Source: JAEHDI01 sp035455185 (GTDB taxonomy: Bacteria > Acidobacteriota > Terriglobia > Bryobacterales > Bryobacteraceae). Taken from it: a stretch of DNA of 17,327 bases. Shown piece by piece: positions 1 through 8,240 of the stretch. Each line of letters opens with the position of its first letter. Position 1 is the first letter of the stretch. Location of the stretch: positions 1 to 17,327 of the forward strand of contig DATIFQ010000537.1 of assembly GCA_035455185.1 (NCBI GenBank), given 5' to 3'. The translations under genes were made by a program, and so were the position numbers. The notes under the pieces were generated by a model. That model did not search any database and had not been told where the DNA came from. It worked only from the letters and a program-made list of their open reading frames with translations.

Positions 1-1
1 C

Positions 2-940
2 TGGAGCGCTCATGCCGCTACGTTCACCACGTTCGACGTCCCGGGCGTTCGCGGCAGCTTGGTCCAAAGCATCAGCCCGGCGGGTGAGATCACGGGATCC
101 TACGTGGACGCGAGTTTCGTGGTGCACGGCTTCCTGCGGGCCCGCGACGGCACCTTAACCACGTTCGCCGCCCCGGGCGCTAATTTCACCAAGGCCGTTA
201 GTATCAACCCGGCGGGTGAGATCACGGGATCTTACGTGGACGGGAGCTTCGTGTCGCACGGCTTCCTGCGGGCCCGCGACGGCACCTTAACCACAGTCGA
301 TGTCCCGGGCGCTAATTTCACCACCGCCGTTAGTATCAACCCGGCGGGTGCGATCACAGGATCCTACGTGGACGCGAGTTTCGTGTTGCACGGCTTCCTG
401 CGGGGGCCCGACGGCACCTTCGCCACAGTCGATGTCCCGGGCGCTAATTTCACCACCGCCGTTAGTATCAACCTGGCGGGTGCGATCACGGGATCCTACG
501 TGGACGCGAGTTTCGTGTTGCACGGCTTCCTGCGGAGGCCCGACGGCACCTTCACCACATTCGATGTCCCGGGTGCTGTTCACACTTACCCCGTTAGCAT
601 CAACCCGGCGGGTGCGATCACGGGGTACTACCCGGACGCGAGTTATGCGTTTCACGGCTTCCTGCGGGCTCGCGACGGCACCTTGACCACATTCGATGTC
701 CCGGGCGCTGTTCACACTTATCCCGCTAGCATCAACCCGTCGGGTGCGATCACGGGATCCTACATGGACGGAAGTTTCGTGGTGCACGGCTTCCTGCGGG
801 CGCCCGACGGCACCTTGACCACATTCGATGTCCCGGGCGCTGTTCACACTTACCCCGCTAGCATCAACCCGGCGGGTGTGATCACGGGGTCCTACGTGGA
901 CGCGAGTGTCGTGTTGCACGGCTTCCTGCGAAGCCCGTGA
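2..940 (+). CDS. Tandem-repeat protein with HGF/DGTF 44-residue repeats, 3' part only
   Basis: The reading frame is already open at base 2 and the first codons (TFTTFDVPG) fit the repeat consensus, so the gene starts left of the window and the TTG at 59 is not the true start. The visible part consists only of repeats of exactly 132 bases (44 residues), beginning at 68, 200, 332, 464, 596, 728 and 860. The last unit is cut after its HGFLR block by the TGA at 938-940. Each unit has a core of INPAG-ITGSY-D-S, HGFLR, DGT-TT and DVPGA. The pattern resembles extracellular repeat proteins of the HAF family, with HGF in place of HAF, which are usually secreted; the signal peptide would be outside the window. 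No enzyme motif or anchor is visible, and the protein ends directly after the repeats. Function unknown; a binding or adhesive role is only a guess. Confidence 0.8.
   Translation, partial: WSAHAATFTTFDVPGVRGSLVQSISPAGEITGSYVDASFVVHGFLRARDGTLTTFAAPGANFTKAVSINPAGEITGSYVDGSFVSHGFLRARDGTLTTVDVPGANFTTAVSINPAGAITGSYVDASFVLHGFLRGPDGTFATVDVPGANFTTAVSINLAGAITGSYVDASFVLHGFLRRPDGTFTTFDVPGAVHTYPVSINPAGAITGYYPDASYAFHGFLRARDGTLTTFDVPGAVHTYPASINPSGAITGSYMDGSFVVHGFLRAPDGTLTTFDVPGAVHTYPASINPAGVITGSYVDASVVLHGFLRSP
68..937 (+). repeat. Seven 132-bp in-frame tandem repeats
   Basis: Six full copies and one shortened copy follow each other without spacers at an exact 132-base period, and a partial copy precedes position 68. 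Copies are highly similar at the DNA level; for example, the block around 294-341 recurs at 426-473. Two classes can be told apart by the end of the unit: GANFTxAV in the first three full units and GAVHTYPx in the next three. This suggests stepwise duplication of neighbouring units, with recent homogenisation. Confidence 0.9.
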
Positions 941-1272
941 GCGCGCGCCTTAGTGGCCGGTGTCAACTCTTGGGCGCAATTTCACTGCCGACTTCCGCGA
1001 TCCGGCTTTATTGGATAGACCCCCACGCAACGAATCCCCTCTTACATAAGGTCGCTCCGTGACTTGGATCTGCTGCTGGCTGCGACCAGGACCTGGATGC
1101 CGCTCGCGGAACACTCGGTCGTGGGCTTACTTCTGCCGTGCCAAGCGGTGAGAGCAGCTTTACAAGCCGCTCCGGCGCACCACGATTGCAGCAAAAGAGT
1201 TTAGTTCGGTGTCGGGCAGGTTTCCCGTGAATACATCGCGGCCCAAACTGCGAAAGTCAGGCTAGCGCTAGG
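941..1272. other. Intergenic gap between convergent genes
   Basis: No convincing gene is seen in this stretch of about 330 bases. At its right end, 1260-1268 and 1271-1279 are direct copies of GGCTAGCGC. The same bases can fold as a 6-bp hairpin (1265-1270 with 1274-1279) that includes the stop codon of the minus-strand gene. There is no T-run on either strand, so a classical terminator is not supported. A 33-codon minus-strand frame at 1160-1261 lacks a start codon. Confidence 0.5.
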
Positions 1273-3567
1273 CTAGCGCCGCCACGTTAGCCGAAAGTGA
1301 TATCGACCAGCACCGCCCTTGAGGTCGGTGACCTGCACAGCGGCAGTGTTGTCGTTTGCGATGGAGGGTTGATCGAGGAGCGTCACCTCCCCCCGGCCGT
1401 CCTTCTTCTCCACCTTGATCTCCTTGAGCGGGACTGAGGGCAGCGGCTGCGAAAACGAGAAGCGCTCGACCTGGACGGGGGCTCCGCTCAGGACCTCCGC
1501 GTACCCGCGGTCGCCGCGAATGCGCAGGACTACCACGCCGTCGACACGTCCGCGAAACTCGAAGAGGCCCTGGCGGTCCTGTTTGTATTTCGACGGGTCA
1601 TTATCGGTCGAGGTCAACTCCGTGCCCGCCGGGGGGTGGCCGGGATACCTCGGGTTCGCGGAGGCCGGCGCCATCGCCTCCCATTTCCAGCGCAGGCGGG
1701 CGTGATAACGGCCTTCCCCGACCTTGGAATCCTCAATGCGGAGCCGGACCGTGTAGTCGTTGTCTTGAGACGGCTGCTCCAACAGGGTTACCTTTTCGCG
1801 TCCACCCTTTTGCTCCATGCCGAAGAACCGGAAGGTCCCACGAGGTATCGGCTGCGTCAGTTCCGAGCCGTCATCCCGTGGGGGCCTTCCGCTACGAACC
1901 TCGTACCGAATGCGGTCCCCCTGGAGGGATACCTCGACCGTTCCGTCGACGTAGAGCCGGAGATCGAGCTGGCCTTCACTAGCATTCGGATCATAGTTCC
2001 CACTCTGGCGCGGAATGATCTCCTGAAAGGTTGCTTCCGTGATCACTGCCGGCGCCAATACCGGCGCCGCCCCCGGAGCGGCGGTTTGGAGGTACGGATT
2101 GAAAACGTACTCCAGGGAAAAAGGCTCATCCGCCGAAAAGCGCAGATTTCGCGAGACAGCGTAAGCCGGGTCTAACCCCCACTGTCCCGTGGCAAGGATG
2201 TTCTGCTTTTGGGTACGCTCGTCGTGCCAGCCCCAGAAGGGCTTGGCCTTGTTCGATGCTTCCTTGCGGCCAAGAAAGCTGCCGGCAATCTTCTCGTACG
2301 AGGTTCCTGGCCTTCCGCCCAGAGGCTGGTAGACGAAATATTCGTCGAAGGTTCGATCGTTGCGGCCGCTACCCTCCTGCGCCCTCAACCACCACTGCTC
2401 GTAGATGGGCAACAGATCGTAGCCAACCCGGCGGTCGTCGGCGCACCTCGGCTTCTCGGAGGCGCCTGTGTACAGGTAGGTCACCCCCGTGCTCGCGGTG
2501 AATTCGTCCCGCTCCAGGGAATACCGCGAATGGCTGTCCTGGGAACCGTAGATGCCGTGGCCGCCGGCCTCGACGAACACCACCGGGTGGGACTGGTCGA
2601 GCAGCTCCACATTGCCATCGATGTCGTGCACGCCGTCTTGCACGCGGCGGTCGGCGCGATAGGAGTAGATGTTGTTATGGGCCAGCGTTTCCATGGTCTC
2701 CAGCCGCCCGAACGCCGATCCGTCTTGCCGCACCGTGAGGATCAGTCCCTCGTTGTCGTCCTCGTGACAGGAGCCGGCCACGCACTTGTCCGAATAATCG
2801 CGCGGGTGGAACAGGTTATAGATCAGGAACCAATGGGTCTGGGTCTCCATGACAGTGTAGTAGACATAGGCTTGCGAGGCGCCTTCGTTGAGCGCATCCC
2901 AGTTGTTGTCGCCCCGCCAATCGCCATCGTAGTCAAAACGCGCGAGGAAGTCGGCCTTGGGCTGGAACCAGGTTTCCTGCGCGATGAACGGTGCGTAATG
3001 CTCGGCCCATTTCCGGTACTTGTCCCGCGACAAAGGCTCGGAGGGAAACGAGACCTTCTCCGGTTTCCGGTAGGAAGGCGCACCGGGATCCACCCGGATC
3101 GTAACGGTTGCCGTTTTGCCCTCCCGAGAAGCCTGAACCTGGTATTTTCCCGGCCGTTCCGGCGCGGTGTAAAGGACGGCGTCTTGTAAGATGAAGGTCT
3201 CTTGGGTTCGGCTCAGGATCCGGCGCAACCCCTCCTGTTGGTCTCCGTAGAACGGTTCGTCCTCGCTTCCCTGATAGCGGAACGGTCTCGACAGCCAGCC
3301 TCCACCCCGGTCTGCTACCTGAAACTCGGCGCTACCCTGGAGACGAACCCGCTTCGGTTTGCCTTCGAGGTCGGGCGGCTCACCATAGATCAACACCTGC
3401 AAAACGGCGGTCTCGAAGGGCCGGATCGTTGCGTTCTCCGGATCGGTTTTGATCCTTATTTCCGACACCTTGACCTGAGCGCCAGCGACGGCGCTCAACA
3501 GGAAGGTTGCGGCGAGAATTCTCGCCCCCATTCGCAGGTTCATCGTCCCCTCTGAATTCGAGCCCAT
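1273..3567 (-). CDS. Secreted protein with Vps62/NPP1-like core and duplicated C-terminal domain
   Basis: A protein of 764 residues as drawn. The N-terminus carries a signal peptide ending near AVAGAQ (residue 31). ATG at 3567 has a GGAGG four bases upstream. An internal ATG at 3543 (MNLRMGARIL) has GAGGGG three bases upstream and gives a more typical signal peptide, so the start is uncertain by eight codons. Residues about 32-160 look like an Ig-like beta domain. Residues about 185-400 contain HYAPFIAQETW, a CHEDDNEG motif and EAGGHGIYG. These recall the Vps62 or NPP1 (necrosis-inducing) fold, in which an HE-D-E cluster can bind a metal. Residues 533-628 and 668-763 are two copies of one domain of about 95 residues, each with a VDG, a TLL-QPS and an RYH-RL-W block. 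Exported, substrate unknown. No obvious operon partner; the next gene upstream ends 33 bases away. Confidence 0.75.
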   Translation of the reverse strand: MGSNSEGTMNLRMGARILAATFLLSAVAGAQVKVSEIRIKTDPENATIRPFETAVLQVLIYGEPPDLEGKPKRVRLQGSAEFQVADRGGGWLSRPFRYQGSEDEPFYGDQQEGLRRILSRTQETFILQDAVLYTAPERPGKYQVQASREGKTATVTIRVDPGAPSYRKPEKVSFPSEPLSRDKYRKWAEHYAPFIAQETWFQPKADFLARFDYDGDWRGDNNWDALNEGASQAYVYYTVMETQTHWFLIYNLFHPRDYSDKCVAGSCHEDDNEGLILTVRQDGSAFGRLETMETLAHNNIYSYRADRRVQDGVHDIDGNVELLDQSHPVVFVEAGGHGIYGSQDSHSRYSLERDEFTASTGVTYLYTGASEKPRCADDRRVGYDLLPIYEQWWLRAQEGSGRNDRTFDEYFVYQPLGGRPGTSYEKIAGSFLGRKEASNKAKPFWGWHDERTQKQNILATGQWGLDPAYAVSRNLRFSADEPFSLEYVFNPYLQTAAPGAAPVLAPAVITEATFQEIIPRQSGNYDPNASEGQLDLRLYVDGTVEVSLQGDRIRYEVRSGRPPRDDGSELTQPIPRGTFRFFGMEQKGGREKVTLLEQPSQDNDYTVRLRIEDSKVGEGRYHARLRWKWEAMAPASANPRYPGHPPAGTELTSTDNDPSKYKQDRQGLFEFRGRVDGVVVLRIRGDRGYAEVLSGAPVQVERFSFSQPLPSVPLKEIKVEKKDGRGEVTLLDQPSIANDNTAAVQVTDLKGGAGRYHFRLTWRR

Positions 3568-3600
3568 GGGTCCTCCAGCGGTGTCAATAATGAAGACCTT

Positions 3601-4290
3601 CTACCTCAACTCGGCGACGGTGACCGGGGCGCTAAGCGCAAAGTCCAGCACGCTTTCGCTCGGGATTACGGCGGGATCGCCGTGTGTGGCTAGCACCACG
3701 CCGGTCCCCGCCCCAGCGCCGGCGGCCGCGCCGATGGCCGCACCCTTCCCGCCTCCGGCAATGGCCCCAATGGCCGCGCCTACGCCGCTGCCAATTCCGA
3801 TTTTCGCGGCGTCCTTGCCCTTGGTGGCTCTCGCCTCGCGCGTAATGGTGCTGGTCGAAATCTCGACGACATGACCGCCGGCTGTATGCAGCCGCGTCAA
3901 CTGAACAGCCAGGCTGGCGCGGTCCTTCACCCGCCCGCCTTTATCCGCCTCGACAATCCTGCCCTGCACCACCGCACCGTTCGGAGCGATCTCGCGACCG
4001 CCATAAACCAGGGGCTTCTCCAGATGCGCGGTGAACGTTTGCCCCGCCTCCTGCGTATTGGTGGACAAAGCGGTCGTGGTTCGCACGGTGAGGGGGGTCC
4101 CTTCCGGCAGGGTCACGGTATTAGCCGGAAGCTTCGCCGTGCGGGTAACTCCGGAGTCGCCGCCCCGAGCGCCAGTTGTCTTCTCTGGCGCCACGACATC
4201 CTGGGTTGGCCCGGTATCCTTGTTGCATCCTGCCTGGACCAGAACGGCCACGAGGGCCAAGCCCACGTGCACCATCGCGTTCAATCTCAT
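3601..4290 (-). CDS. Glycine-zipper lipoprotein
   Basis: 229 residues. It starts with a hydrophobic leader followed by a cysteine at residue 22 (LVQAGC). The glutamine at position -3 is not ideal for a lipobox, but a lipoprotein is still the best reading. Residues about 60-150 form a beta-rich domain with the TLPEGTPLTVRT, YGGREIAPNGAVVQGRI and TRLHTAGG blocks. Residues about 165-197 are a glycine zipper (repeated GxxxG, GGGKGAAIG), a pattern that inserts in or packs against membranes. The tail (VIPSESVLDFAL) is shared with the 201-residue paralogue at 9321-9926. The start is supported by AAGGAG eight bases upstream of the ATG. Likely an envelope protein; function unknown. The downstream secreted-protein gene begins 33 bases after its stop, so the two could be cotranscribed. 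Confidence 0.75.
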   Translation of the reverse strand: MRLNAMVHVGLALVAVLVQAGCNKDTGPTQDVVAPEKTTGARGGDSGVTRTAKLPANTVTLPEGTPLTVRTTTALSTNTQEAGQTFTAHLEKPLVYGGREIAPNGAVVQGRIVEADKGGRVKDRASLAVQLTRLHTAGGHVVEISTSTITREARATKGKDAAKIGIGSGVGAAIGAIAGGGKGAAIGAAAGAGAGTGVVLATHGDPAVIPSESVLDFALSAPVTVAELR

Positions 4291-4492
4291 ATCAACATCT
4301 CCTTCGGCGCGCCATCAGGTGGCCAGTTCGGCAGGCTGCGCCAAATCACAATCCGAGCGGAAACGCTCCTGACAGGCGACGCAACGGACTCCTCTTGGAA
4401 TCGCCTCGAGGCGCCTACCGGAAATGACGGAGCACGTCGCCTGCCAAAGGTGCGCTTATGCTCAAGAGAAAAATATCCGGTCGCAGCGCTCA

Positions 4493-4735
4493 TCAGTAAG
4501 AGAACCGTCCCACGGTGAAGAAGACCTTCTTCTCGCCGCGCTCGCCGAAGCTGCCGCCAAAAAACACGACTCCGACGGGGGTTTCCCTGATCAGGCCGAC
4601 CACACCGTCGTTGAACGGTCGCGGTGGATCGCCAGAGGTGAACGCGTTCCCGATTTCGTAGCCCAGCATCGCCCGAAAACTGCTCGCGAACGACAGCTTC
4701 TCCTTAGACAACGGAGTGCTGGAAGGGACACTGTC
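4493..4735 (-). pseudogene. Relic: C-terminal barrel strands of a patatin-like/Omp85-type protein
   Basis: The frame continues directly from the stop codon of the radical SAM gene (4736-4738) and encodes about 80 residues. It contains GYEIGNAF, VVGLIRETPVGVVFFGG and a final VFFTVGRFSY. This is the style of the last beta strands of the outer-membrane barrel attached to patatin-like phospholipases and other Omp85-type proteins, which end in an aromatic residue. Such proteins are several hundred residues long, so the passenger and most of the barrel are missing. The only start available is a TTG at 4711 without a good ribosome-binding site. The likeliest story is a deletion or rearrangement that joined the radical SAM gene to the tail of an older gene. 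Family assignment is from memory of the motif, so moderate. Confidence 0.5.
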
Positions 4736-6139
4736 TCAACCCGGTTCCGCCGCCAAGATGTCTCCCGATTCGGGAAAATGAACCCGGCTGGCATGAATAC
4801 GCCTGTCAAGGAGGTGATTGGATCGGTAGCTCAGGTTGGCAACCAGGACCACAAGAAACGTTGTGAGACTGCGAGTGTTCCTGGCTAGCCGCAGCATCCG
4901 GCGAAGGATCTGCGGATACGAGTAAAAGCGATCGTTGAACCGGTTTACCTCCTCCACCACTTCCGCCCAGGTAAGGTTCCTGTAGTCGGCCACCGGATAA
5001 GTCAGAGTGTAGTACTTCCAATCCCGTGGGTAATCGTTCGACCGGATCCTCCCCTCGCGCTCCATTTGAGCGTAGAGCTTGGTTCCGGGAAGCGGAGTAA
5101 GGATCAGAACGTTGGCGGCGTCGATGCCGTATTCCCTGGCTGCGCGAGCGATCGTCTCGCCGATCCCCCGCTGGTCTGTATCTATCCCGATGATGAACGA
5201 GCCCACAACACACATGCCGTGACGTTGAATCCGGCGGACCGACTCGCGGAAGTCTCTCCCCTTCTGGAGGTTGAACTTCTTGCCTACGGACATCAGCCCT
5301 TCCACGGTGGAGGATTCGAACCCGATGAATACACCTTGGCATCCCGAACGGGAGGCGAGATCAAGCAGTTCCTCATCATCCGCGAAGTTGATCGTGGCCT
5401 GGCAGATCCAAGGCCGGGTCAGCCCTTCACGAATCATCGCTCGGAAGAGTTCCTTGGAGTGTTCGAGATGGTCGCGGCGGGTACCGATGAGGTTGTCGTC
5501 CACGAAGAGGATGACCTTTTCCCGGATCAGCCGCAGTTCTCGAATGACATCGGTGACGGGCCGGTGTCGGAACGTACCTCCGTTGAACGCGGTGACGCTG
5601 CAAAAGCTGCAATTCAACGGACAGCCGCGCGTGGTTTGCACCGAGCCGAAGTAGTACCGTCCGTGGAGCAGGTCGTGGCGAGCGCGCGGAATTGCATCCA
5701 TTGCGCTGATGCGGCCCTGATACACCCTGCGCAGGGCATGGCTACGCGCATCCGCCAGAACCTGCCCCCATACCGATTCCGCCTCTCCCGTAACCACCGC
5801 ATCCGCATGTTCCAGCGCTTCATCGCAACAGAAAGTGGCATGGATGCCTCCCATCACCACTGGCACTCCCATCGCGCGGTACATTCCGGCGATTTCGTAA
5901 GCCCGCGGCGCCTGGGACGTGAAGGCCGTTATACCGACCAGATCAGGTTTGGGCAGGAGTCCGTAGTCGGCGTGGCTCAGGTTCTCGTCGATCAGTGTCA
6001 CCTCCCAGTCCGGCGGCGTCAGTCCTGCCACCACGAGAAGCCCGAGCGGCTTCCAGACTCGATACGTGTTCAGACGGTTCCAGTGGACCTTGTTCAGGCT
6101 GACCACTGGATTGTCCGGATTCACAAGATAGAGTCGCAT
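4736..6139 (-). CDS. B12-binding radical SAM protein
   Basis: 467 residues. Residues 1-about 140 form a cobalamin-binding Rossmann domain (LYLVNPDNP, LIDEN, VGITAFTSQAPRAYEIA, VVMGGIHATF, VTGEAE). The radical SAM domain follows, with the 4Fe-4S cysteines C173, C177 and C180 in CPLNCSFC, preceded by GSVQTTRG. Further SAM-barrel blocks include FVDDNLIG, GVFIGFES and ILTPLPGTKL. The C-terminal part (YYTLTYPV, NRFNDRFYSYPQILRR) is typical of this large class, which includes hopanoid and other methylases acting on unactivated carbons. The substrate cannot be named from sequence. ATG at 6139 has AGGA five bases upstream. It lies 16 bases behind the LolA-like gene, so the two probably form an operon. 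An in-frame relic of another gene follows its stop codon. Confidence 0.9.
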   Translation of the reverse strand: MRLYLVNPDNPVVSLNKVHWNRLNTYRVWKPLGLLVVAGLTPPDWEVTLIDENLSHADYGLLPKPDLVGITAFTSQAPRAYEIAGMYRAMGVPVVMGGIHATFCCDEALEHADAVVTGEAESVWGQVLADARSHALRRVYQGRISAMDAIPRARHDLLHGRYYFGSVQTTRGCPLNCSFCSVTAFNGGTFRHRPVTDVIRELRLIREKVILFVDDNLIGTRRDHLEHSKELFRAMIREGLTRPWICQATINFADDEELLDLASRSGCQGVFIGFESSTVEGLMSVGKKFNLQKGRDFRESVRRIQRHGMCVVGSFIIGIDTDQRGIGETIARAAREYGIDAANVLILTPLPGTKLYAQMEREGRIRSNDYPRDWKYYTLTYPVADYRNLTWAEVVEEVNRFNDRFYSYPQILRRMLRLARNTRSLTTFLVVLVANLSYRSNHLLDRRIHASRVHFPESGDILAAEPG

Positions 6140-6155
6140 CTATTTCCTATCCGGT

Positions 6156-7076
6156 TTACCTAGCTTTCATCTGCGAGATGATCGGGGAATCGGTCTGAAA
6201 CTCGCGGCACTTGCTGTAGCTGATTTCCTGTTCGACGTGCAGCACTTTCAGCAGTCCCAGACGGGCCGAGACGAATGCCCGCACTTGAAGCGGCAGCCAG
6301 ACCTCGTCATTCACTCGGGTCAGTTCAAAGGCCGCGCGTGAGCCCTTGGCCACGCGGACCAGGAACAGCCCCACCGAGATGGTGTCGACGACTTCCGCCT
6401 CCGCTTTCACCAAGCGGTAGTCCTGCTTGTCCACCCAAAGCTTGCCCTGGAGATGGGTAAGTATCTCCGCCGTGCGGGACCGGGGCTGGTATCCCTGGCG
6501 CGGTGTAGCTTCAATCACGTACAGGCTGTTGCCATTCCACAGCTCTTCCCCGGCCAGCCGGAAGTCGAAAGCTTCCGGCAGCTCGCGCCAAGCCTCGCGC
6601 TGCCACTCCGGGCGCTTCTCGTACTCGGCTAGGCGTTGCGCCCGCTGCGATGCAGTCTCTTTCCGACGGTGGTCGGCGCTCCTGGCGAGTCTTTTCTGCT
6701 CCTTACTCTCTTCGCCCGGCGTTAACGGGCGGTCGTCACGCGCCGCCAGTCGCTTGTAGGGCGAGCCATCTAGAAGCATGACGTCGAAGGTCTCGACCTC
6801 CTTTGATTTCACCCGGCCCAGGGAGTCCAGGTACCGCAGATCCACCCGCTCCGAAAACATGTAGTTCCGGGCCACCCTCCAATTACTCTCGTCGGCTGCG
6901 ACGGCGCGACGAATCATCTCACGGGCGTCCACCTGGCCCAGCAAGGCTGTCGCCGAAGCGAGGCCCAGCAGCAGCGCGCGCATCGTAGCCCGGATTGCCG
7001 TGCGGGTGTTCGTTTTCACGCGCGCGGTTCCTAGTAGGGTTGCGGTGTGCCGGAGGGGATGGCCGTTGTTCTTCAC
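6156..7076 (-). CDS. Exported LolA-like protein
   Basis: 306 residues starting with GTG. The start is chosen because AAGGAG lies nine bases upstream. The alternative ATG at 6983 (MRALLLGLASATALLGQ) lacks a clear ribosome-binding site but would give a compact signal peptide. With the GTG start, the signal peptide has a long basic n-region of about 30 residues. The mature part begins near DAREMIRRAVAAD and includes RNYMFSERVDLRYLD, a charged stretch around residues 120-155 (KEQKRLARSADHRRKETASQ), EEL--GNSLYVIEATPR, and GKLWVDKQDYRLVKAEAEV. That last block resembles the beta-sheet of LolA/outer-membrane lipoprotein-sorting-like proteins, which bind lipid-like molecules in the periplasm. Binding function is inferred only from fold similarity. 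Operon with the radical SAM gene downstream (16-base spacing). Confidence 0.7.
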   Translation of the reverse strand: MKNNGHPLRHTATLLGTARVKTNTRTAIRATMRALLLGLASATALLGQVDAREMIRRAVAADESNWRVARNYMFSERVDLRYLDSLGRVKSKEVETFDVMLLDGSPYKRLAARDDRPLTPGEESKEQKRLARSADHRRKETASQRAQRLAEYEKRPEWQREAWRELPEAFDFRLAGEELWNGNSLYVIEATPRQGYQPRSRTAEILTHLQGKLWVDKQDYRLVKAEAEVVDTISVGLFLVRVAKGSRAAFELTRVNDEVWLPLQVRAFVSARLGLLKVLHVEQEISYSKCREFQTDSPIISQMKAR

Positions 7077-7191
7077 GGGTCACTTCTCCTTCTTACCTGG
7101 AATCTCCGGTTGTCCGGTTGTTCAAACCACGCGCTGCAATGCGGCCCCGGCCGTTTCGGGCGACTCACCTTCTTGCGCGGAGCGGGGCCTC

Positions 7192-7452
7192 TCAGCTTGG
7201 CCCAAGCACCTCAGCCGCCTCTTTGACCCGGTCCCGCAACTCCGCTCCGCGGCTGCTGACGTAGCCCTGCGCCGCGGCAGCCTTGGCCTTCATCCAGTTC
7301 TCGCCCTCTTCGACCTTGCGTCCGACGAGGCGACGCGTCGCAGCGCCGGAGCGTGGGGCAAGCAAGACCGTCACCGCGATGCCCGTTACCAACCCGGCCA
7401 GGAACAAGGGCAGTGCATAAGCTCTATTGCCGTTCATTTCAACTTTCTCCAT
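7192..7452 (-). CDS. YtxH-type small membrane protein
   Basis: About 86 residues from the ATG at 7452, which has AAGGA eight bases upstream. A second ATG at 7437 (MNGNRAYAL) also has a good GGAG and gives 81 residues. The more upstream ATG at 7494 is unlikely because it has no ribosome-binding site. One transmembrane helix (YALPLFLAGLVTGIAVTVLL) is followed by APRSGAATRRLV, the hallmark of YtxH proteins, and then by an amphipathic helical tail (KVEEGENWMKAKAAAAQGYV). YtxH proteins are often linked to general stress regulons. It lies about 120 bases behind the sigma-factor gene on the same strand. Confidence 0.8.
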   Translation of the reverse strand: MEKVEMNGNRAYALPLFLAGLVTGIAVTVLLAPRSGAATRRLVGRKVEEGENWMKAKAAAAQGYVSSRGAELRDRVKEAAEVLGPS

Positions 7453-7560
7453 GTTTGTGATCCTTCTATCCATGTAGCAATCCTGTGACCGCACTTATTC
7501 ATGGAGGCCCTTGCGAGCGAACCCTGTATCCGCTACTTCCATTTCGACCGGCCAGACGTC

Positions 7561-7575
7561 GCGAATCGCATTCGC
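7561..7575 (-). other. Short hairpin directly behind the sigma-factor stop codon
   Basis: GCGAAT and ATTCGC form a 6-bp stem with a 3-base loop, immediately next to the stop codon at 7576-7578. There is no T-run on the minus strand, so it may stabilise or weakly terminate the sigma-factor transcript rather than act as a strong terminator. Confidence 0.3.
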
Positions 7576-8199
7576 TCAACCAGATGGCGCCGGCGCAACC
7601 TGAAGGCGGCTGCGCAGCAGCGCCTGGGCGCGTCGCAGGCGCGTCTTGGCGCACCCTTCGCTGATTTCGAGCAGCGCGGCCGCTTCAGTCGTAGTCAACT
7701 CTTCGAACCTGCGCAGCAAAAGAACGGCGCGATAGGACTCCGGCAGCGCCCGCACGGCAGCTTCCAACCCTTCGCGCGTTTCCTTGTCCCGCAACTGCTG
7801 CTCGGGATCCCGCTCGGCCGAAACGACGGTTTCAAGCGGTTCGCCGGTGCAGCAGATGGGACTCAATTCATGCAAGTACGCCCGGCGGCGCACCCGAGAC
7901 AGCGCGGCGTGAATGGCGATCCGAGTCAGCCAGGTGACAAAGCTCGACCGGCCCGCGAACTGCCGGATGAAGCGGAGAGCATTGTAGTGCGTTTCCTGCA
8001 TCACCTCTTCCACGTCGGCTTCGTTGGACAAGATGCGACGCACGACGCGGCGCAAACGCGGATTGTAGCGGTGCACCAGCACCTCATACGGTGCGGTTTC
8101 CCCAGCGCGCACGCGCTCCAGGACCGCGTGATCGGGCGTTTCCGCGCCCCAGCGCCAGGAGGTTCCGGCGGCGCGGACTTCTGTTTCGACCTGGTTCAT
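7576..8199 (-). CDS. ECF-type RNA polymerase sigma factor
   Basis: 207 residues. Region sigma-2 covers about 38-106 (YEVLVHRYNPRLRRVVRRIL, EADVEEVMQETHYNALRFI, SSFVTWLTRIAIHAALSRVRRR), which binds the -10 element and the core enzyme. Region sigma-4 covers about 146-198 (LPESYRAVLLLRRFEELTTTEAAALL, GCAKTRLRRAQALLR) and contains the helix-turn-helix for the -35 element. The linker of about 40 residues between them contains a CC pair (SPICCTGEP). ATG at 8199 is preceded by a purine run GGGGGGAGGG. No anti-sigma gene is adjacent; the next gene on the strand is YtxH-like, which makes control by a dedicated neighbour unlikely. It may drive the surrounding stress-type genes, but that is inference. 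Confidence 0.93.
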   Translation of the reverse strand: MNQVETEVRAAGTSWRWGAETPDHAVLERVRAGETAPYEVLVHRYNPRLRRVVRRILSNEADVEEVMQETHYNALRFIRQFAGRSSFVTWLTRIAIHAALSRVRRRAYLHELSPICCTGEPLETVVSAERDPEQQLRDKETREGLEAAVRALPESYRAVLLLRRFEELTTTEAAALLEISEGCAKTRLRRAQALLRSRLQVAPAPSG

Positions 8200-8240
8200 C
8201 CCTCCCCCCTCATTGCGAGCCGCGAAAGCTAGCCATACAT

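Noticed and set aside
287..919. Long minus-strand open frame of about 210 codons across the repeat gene
   Set aside because: It exists only because the 132-bp repeat has no stop in that frame; the product is arginine/glycine-rich with no family, and the plus frame is the one with a clear protein repeat.
1160..1261. Minus-strand frame of 33 codons with protein-like composition (DVFTGNLPDTELNSF)
   Set aside because: No start codon, bounded by a stop just upstream, and no match I can name; could be a remnant but not supportable.
2209..3189. 326-codon plus-strand open frame opposite the secreted protein gene
   Set aside because: Shadow in high-GC DNA; the minus frame has a signal peptide, domains and ribosome-binding site.
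5066..6163. 365-codon plus-strand open frame opposite the radical SAM gene
   Set aside because: Antisense of a well supported enzyme with intact Fe-S cysteines; no recognisable domain.
7144..7188. GGCCCCG/CGGGGCC pairing behind the YtxH-type gene as a terminator
   Set aside because: Loop of more than 30 bases and no T-run.
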